The translations under genes were made by a program, and so were the position numbers. This document shows, one piece after another, positions 6,465 to 8,989 of a stretch of 8,989 nt of DNA; position 1 is the first letter of the stretch; the number at the start of each line of letters is the position of its first letter. Origin of the DNA: Actinomycetota bacterium (GTDB taxonomy: Bacteria > Actinomycetota > Thermoleophilia > Solirubrobacterales > Solirubrobacteraceae); assembly GCA_019348575.1 (NCBI GenBank), contig JAHWJE010000036.1, positions 1 to 8,989 of the forward strand, given 5' to 3'. Below the pieces are notes generated by a model. That model ran no database searches. It was not told the origin of the DNA and worked only from the letters and a program-made list of their open reading frames with translations.

Positions 6465-7721
6465 TCAGGCCGAGCGCGTGGACGATGCGCGCTCGGGCTT
6501 GGCGCGCGCCTGCAGCGACGTGTCGCCATGCAGCGCCGCAAAGGCGATCGGCGCGATCAGCACGCTGAGCAGCGCGACGCAGATGAGCGCGGCGCCGAGC
6601 GCCTCGTCGATCAGGCCGAGGCGTTGGCCGATCTCCACACCGGCGACGGTCAGCGTCATCTGCGCCGATTGCAGCGCGCCTGCCGCGGCGCAGTCACGCC
6701 ACGCGAACTCGTCGCGGTACAACAGCGCGGGAACGCCCTTGACGAGGAAGACCGCGACGAGGAGCACAGGCACGAGCGCGAGCGTCTCGCCGGCGTCGAG
6801 CAGCGCCGGCACGTCGAGCCGCGCCCCGGTGAGGATGAAGAACACCGGGACGAAGAAGCCGTAGCCGATCGCGTCGACCTTCACCTGATAGACGGGGTGC
6901 GCCCGTCCCACCGACAGCGCCGACACGATCGCGCCGGCGACGAAGGCGCCGAGTATCACCTCGAGCCCGAACTCGGCTGCGAGCGCGACGAAGGCGAGCA
7001 GCAGCGCGAAGCTGGCGCGGATGCGCAGCTCGGCCGGCGCGCCGGACAGACGCTCGACGAGCGCCGCGAGCCGACCGCGCGACGAGGCGGCGCGCAGCCC
7101 CCAGAACAGCGCCAGGCCGAGCGCGATCAGCAGGGCGATCAGCGCGACGCGCACACCCGGCGAGCGAGCATCGGCCGAGAAGAAGATCGTCAGCAGCAAG
7201 ACCGTGGCGAAGTCGGCGACGGCCGCCGACAGAAACAGGCGCTGGCCGTAGCGCTCGCGCAGCAGCTCGTGCTCGGTCAGGACCGACAGGACGATCCCCA
7301 GCGAGGTCGACGAGAGCAGGAACGCCACGAGCACCGGGCCGGGCAGCAGGCCGGCGAGCCACAGCGGCACCGTGATCGCGAACGCGACGGCGAGCCGGAT
7401 CGCCATCCCCAGCAGGGCGCGCCCGAACGGCGACCCGAGGGCGTGCCGCACCCCGTGCGAGAGCGTGCCGCGCAGCAGCGAGGGGTCGAACTCGAGCCCG
7501 GCGAGGAACAGCAGGAACGCGAGGCCGAACAGAAACAGGAACTCGAGGTGGCCGGCGTGCGGGTCGATCAGGCCGAGGCCGCTGGCGCCGAGCGCGACGC
7601 CGGCGACGACCTCGCCGACGACACTCGGGATCTTCGGCCCGGGGAGCACCGCGAGCAGCAGCGGGACCGCGAACGCGGCGAGCGCCACCACGACGAGCGA
7701 CGCGAAGTCGAGCTCGGTCAC
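6465..7721 (-). CDS. CPA2-type cation:proton antiporter (KefB/GerN-like membrane domain)
   Basis: This 418-residue polytopic protein, with about 12-13 hydrophobic segments, should exchange Na+ or K+ for protons across the cytoplasmic membrane. Family features are VVGEVVAGVALGASGLGL (34-51) near the N terminus, LLFLAGLEFD (70-79), the unwound-helix stretch STSLGIVLSVL (138-148), and the ion-binding helix AAVADFATVLLL with D170. The residue before D170 is Ala, where relatives have Asp, Asn or Gln. It ends soon after the membrane domain with a charged tail, so it lacks the TrkA-N/RCK nucleotide-binding domain of full KefB/KefC. GTG at 7721 is preceded by AAGG five to six bases away. It converges with the VTT gene and diverges from the SDR gene, so it is transcribed alone. 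Ion specificity cannot be read from sequence. Confidence 0.9.
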   Translation of the reverse strand: MTELDFASLVVVALAAFAVPLLLAVLPGPKIPSVVGEVVAGVALGASGLGLIDPHAGHLEFLFLFGLAFLLFLAGLEFDPSLLRGTLSHGVRHALGSPFGRALLGMAIRLAVAFAITVPLWLAGLLPGPVLVAFLLSSTSLGIVLSVLTEHELLRERYGQRLFLSAAVADFATVLLLTIFFSADARSPGVRVALIALLIALGLALFWGLRAASSRGRLAALVERLSGAPAELRIRASFALLLAFVALAAEFGLEVILGAFVAGAIVSALSVGRAHPVYQVKVDAIGYGFFVPVFFILTGARLDVPALLDAGETLALVPVLLVAVFLVKGVPALLYRDEFAWRDCAAAGALQSAQMTLTVAGVEIGQRLGLIDEALGAALICVALLSVLIAPIAFAALHGDTSLQARAKPERASSTRSA

Positions 7722-7783
7722 GACGCCTTGGCTACCCGTCGCGCGGGCGCGGACGCCTCGGCAGAACCGACTCGCCAGTCAAT

Positions 7784-7806
7784 CGGCCGGGTATGGTGCC
7801 CGGCCG
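7784..7806. promoter_or_regulatory. Perfect 8-bp inverted repeat overlapping the SDR promoter (operator or hairpin)
   Basis: CGGCCGGG (7784-7791) and its exact complement CCCGGCCG (7799-7806) enclose a 7-base spacer that holds a TANNNT-type -10 box. The layout, a dyad over the -10 and likely start point, fits a repressor operator. It could also be an RNA hairpin if transcription starts upstream. Only G/C bases form the arms, so chance is not excluded. Confidence 0.45.
7792..7797 (+). promoter_or_regulatory. Putative -10 element of the SDR gene
   Basis: TATGGT fits the actinobacterial TANNNT -10 pattern and is nearly the only AT-containing hexamer in the leader. It would place the transcript start near 7804, about 27 bases before the ATG, leaving room for the Shine-Dalgarno. 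No convincing -35 is seen 16-18 bases upstream. Confidence 0.4.
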
Positions 7807-7816
7807 CAACCACGAC

Positions 7817-7822
7817 AAGGAG
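7817..7822 (+). promoter_or_regulatory. Shine-Dalgarno sequence of the SDR gene
   Basis: AAGGAG ends 8 bases before the ATG at 7831. It decides that start over the out-of-frame ATG at 7826, and is the strongest ribosome binding site in the window. Confidence 0.75.
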
Positions 7823-7830
7823 CGCATGCA

Positions 7831-8658
7831 ATGGGAGTTCTGGACGGCAAGGTCGCGATCGTCACCGGCTCTGCGCGGGGCATCGGCCGCGCGACGGCGG
7901 AGCTGCTCTGCGAGCATGGCGCGAAGGTCCTGGTCAACGACCTCGACGGTGACGCGGCCGAGCAGAGCGCATCCGAGATCGCCGGCGAGACCGCGGTCCA
8001 CAGCGGCGACCTCACCGCCCCCGGCGCATGCGACGAGCTCGTCCGCGCCGCGATCGACGCGTGGGGCAAGATCGACATCATCGTCAACAACGCCGGCTAC
8101 ACGATCGACGGCGCGGTTCACAAGATGAGCGACGAAGCGTTCCAGCGGATGCTCGACATCCACGCCGTCGTCCCGTTTCGCGTCATCCGCGCCGCCGCGC
8201 CGCACCTGCGCGAGCCGGCCAAGAAGGAGCGCGAGGAGGGCGTCGAGATCTTTCGCAAGATCGTCAACGTCTCGTCGATCTCGGGCACGATGGGCAACGC
8301 GGGGCAGGCGAACTACGCCGCCGGCAAGGCGGCCGTCGTCGGCCTGACGAAGACGCTCGCCAAGGAGTGGGGCCAGTTCAAGATCAACGTCAACGCCGTC
8401 GCGTTCGGCTTCATCGAGACGCGGCTGACCGCGCCGAAGGACGAGGACAACACGATGCAGATCGGCGGAGAGAAGGTCCAGCTCGGGATCCCCGAGCAGA
8501 TGCGCGGGATGGCCTCCTACGTCATCCCGCTCGGGCGGCTGGGCACGCCGCAGGAGGCCGCGGGCGGCGTCTTCTTCCTCTGCTCGCCCTGGTCGAACTA
8601 TGTCCACGGGCAGACGCTGAACGTCACCGGCGGCCAGTTCACGGGGATGACGGCCTAG
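7831..8658 (+). CDS. Short-chain dehydrogenase/reductase (SDR) family oxidoreductase
   Basis: This 275-residue cytoplasmic NAD(P)-dependent oxidoreductase has a classical SDR fold. Visible motifs are TGSARGIG (12-19, cofactor binding), D37 at the end of the second strand (suggesting NAD(H)), D60 in GDL, NNAG (86-89), catalytic S149 in NVSSISG, and Y162-x3-K166. The usual tetrad Asn, in the vNxxgPF position, is H111 (DIHAVVPF). Between the fourth helix and fifth strand lies a charged stretch of about 15 residues (130-143, KKEREEGVEIFRK) that is longer than in FabG-type enzymes. AFGFIETRLT replaces the commoner APGFI. Annotation as 3-oxoacyl-ACP reductase would be over-specific; the substrate is unknown. 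The start is set by AAGGAG eight bases upstream. It is divergent from the antiporter and followed after 101 bases by a cupin gene on the same strand. Confidence 0.93.
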   Translation: MGVLDGKVAIVTGSARGIGRATAELLCEHGAKVLVNDLDGDAAEQSASEIAGETAVHSGDLTAPGACDELVRAAIDAWGKIDIIVNNAGYTIDGAVHKMSDEAFQRMLDIHAVVPFRVIRAAAPHLREPAKKEREEGVEIFRKIVNVSSISGTMGNAGQANYAAGKAAVVGLTKTLAKEWGQFKINVNAVAFGFIETRLTAPKDEDNTMQIGGEKVQLGIPEQMRGMASYVIPLGRLGTPQEAAGGVFFLCSPWSNYVHGQTLNVTGGQFTGMTA

Positions 8659-8666
8659 TCATCTCG

Positions 8667-8679
8667 GCTGCATCGCAGC
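8667..8679 (+). terminator. Possible small hairpin after the SDR gene
   Basis: GCTGC and GCAGC pair around an ATC loop nine bases after the SDR stop codon. The 5-bp stem is short and has no following T-run, so it is at best a weak pause or Rho-dependent site. Confidence 0.2.
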
Positions 8680-8726
8680 GGACTGGACACGTGGACGCCA
8701 GACGTCGAGTTGCGTCCTGCGGGTTT

Positions 8727-8737
8727 CCGACAGTCGG
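8727..8737. promoter_or_regulatory. Inverted repeat upstream of the cupin gene, possible operator
   Basis: CCGAC-A-GTCGG is a perfect 5-bp dyad about one base centre. It sits 9 bases upstream of the proposed -10 box at 8747, over the place where a -35 would lie, so it is positioned for a regulator. Confidence 0.35.
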
Positions 8738-8746
8738 GCGTGAGAG

Positions 8747-8752
8747 TAGTCT
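8747..8752 (+). promoter_or_regulatory. Putative -10 element of a leaderless cupin transcript
   Basis: TAGTCT matches TANNNT and is separated from the GTG start codon at 8760 by exactly seven bases, the spacing at which transcription would begin on the start codon itself. No Shine-Dalgarno precedes the GTG, which is consistent with leaderless translation as is common in actinobacteria. Confidence 0.45.
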
Positions 8753-8759
8753 TTCGCTG

Positions 8760-8989
8760 GTGCAGATCGTCAAGCCCGGTCCTGATCGTCTCGTGCCGCG
8801 CGGGGTCGTCGGCGGCGCCGAGGTCTCGCAGGCGACGACCGGGGCGGCGAACATCTACATGGGGGTCTTCCGCGTGCCGGCCGGCTCGCAGTCGCGCCCG
8901 CATTACCACGCCGACTGCGAGTCGGCGGTCTACATGCTCTCCGGACGGCTGAACGTCCGCTGGGGCGAGCAGCTCGAGCACACGCTCAC
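8760..8989 (+). CDS. Cupin domain-containing protein (3' end outside window)
   Basis: This is the first 76 residues of a small beta-barrel cupin. The metal-binding motif is visible: G42, H48-x-H50, E54 and G62 in GSQSRPHYHADCESAVYMLSG (residues 42-62), close to the G(x)5HxH(x)3-4E(x)6G consensus with one extra residue before the last Gly. The second motif, with the third His, lies beyond the window. GTG at 8760 is chosen because it starts the conserved-looking MQIVKPG and no better in-frame start lies upstream. Cupins bind Mn, Fe, Zn or Ni and may be dioxygenases, isomerases, or sugar or hormone-like ligand sensors; nothing here selects among them. It may be functionally linked with the preceding SDR gene, but the separate promoter-like signal argues for independent expression. 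Confidence 0.82.
   Translation, partial: MQIVKPGPDRLVPRGVVGGAEVSQATTGAANIYMGVFRVPAGSQSRPHYHADCESAVYMLSGRLNVRWGEQLEHTL

Noticed and set aside
7777..7782. TTGACT on the minus strand as -35 of the antiporter promoter
   Set aside because: Five of six bases match, but no TANNNT-like box lies 16-18 bases further along the minus strand.
6528..7952. 474-codon plus-strand open frame opposite the antiporter
   Set aside because: Rich in Gln, Arg, Glu and Asp as expected for the complement of a hydrophobic membrane protein gene; it also runs into the SDR gene out of frame.
1..8989. tRNA, rRNA, CRISPR array, insertion sequence or phage features
   Set aside because: No direct repeat-spacer pattern, cloverleaf-like sequence, transposase motif or terminal inverted repeats were seen on reading both strands.

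Overview
The window is a very GC-rich stretch (about 70% or more by eye, third codon positions almost all G or C), densely packed with genes, with frequent GTG starts and stop/start overlaps. This suggests a high-GC actinobacterium, perhaps of the Thermoleophilia/Solirubrobacterales type. That placement is an inference from composition, protein style and a possible leaderless promoter; there is no marker gene.

Bases 1-6427 hold a coherent group: the 3' part of a YnjB-type ABC substrate-binding protein, an ABC ATPase with a C-terminal TOBE-like region, and a dihydrolipoamide-dehydrogenase-like FAD/NAD disulfide oxidoreductase, all on +. A CDP-alcohol phosphatidyltransferase resembling YnjF follows on the minus strand. 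Two ABC permeases and a TVP38/TMEM64 (VTT-domain) membrane protein complete the group on +. The first three genes are joined by 1- and 4-base overlaps and the permeases by an 8-base overlap. The minus-strand gene sits exactly between them, overlapping the oxidoreductase end by 35 bases and starting 32 bases from the first permease. The gene families match those I recall from the E. coli ydjXYZ-ynjABCDEF region, whose function is largely unknown. Here YnjC-like permease function is on two genes, and a pyridine-nucleotide disulfide oxidoreductase is present where E. coli has other redox/sulfur proteins. This is the strongest candidate for an undescribed system: import of an unknown solute coupled to a redox enzyme, with possible membrane-lipid headgroup synthesis and lipid movement.

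Bases 6465-7721 (minus) encode a CPA2-type cation/proton antiporter that is only a membrane domain, convergent with the VTT gene. A 109-base divergent spacer leads to a short-chain dehydrogenase/reductase (SDR) gene with the clearest Shine-Dalgarno in the window and a perfect 8-bp inverted repeat bracketing a putative -10 box. A cupin gene, cut by the window end, follows after 101 bases and may be transcribed as a leaderless mRNA.

I see no rRNA, tRNA, insertion sequence, CRISPR array or prophage. No gap exceeds 109 bases.
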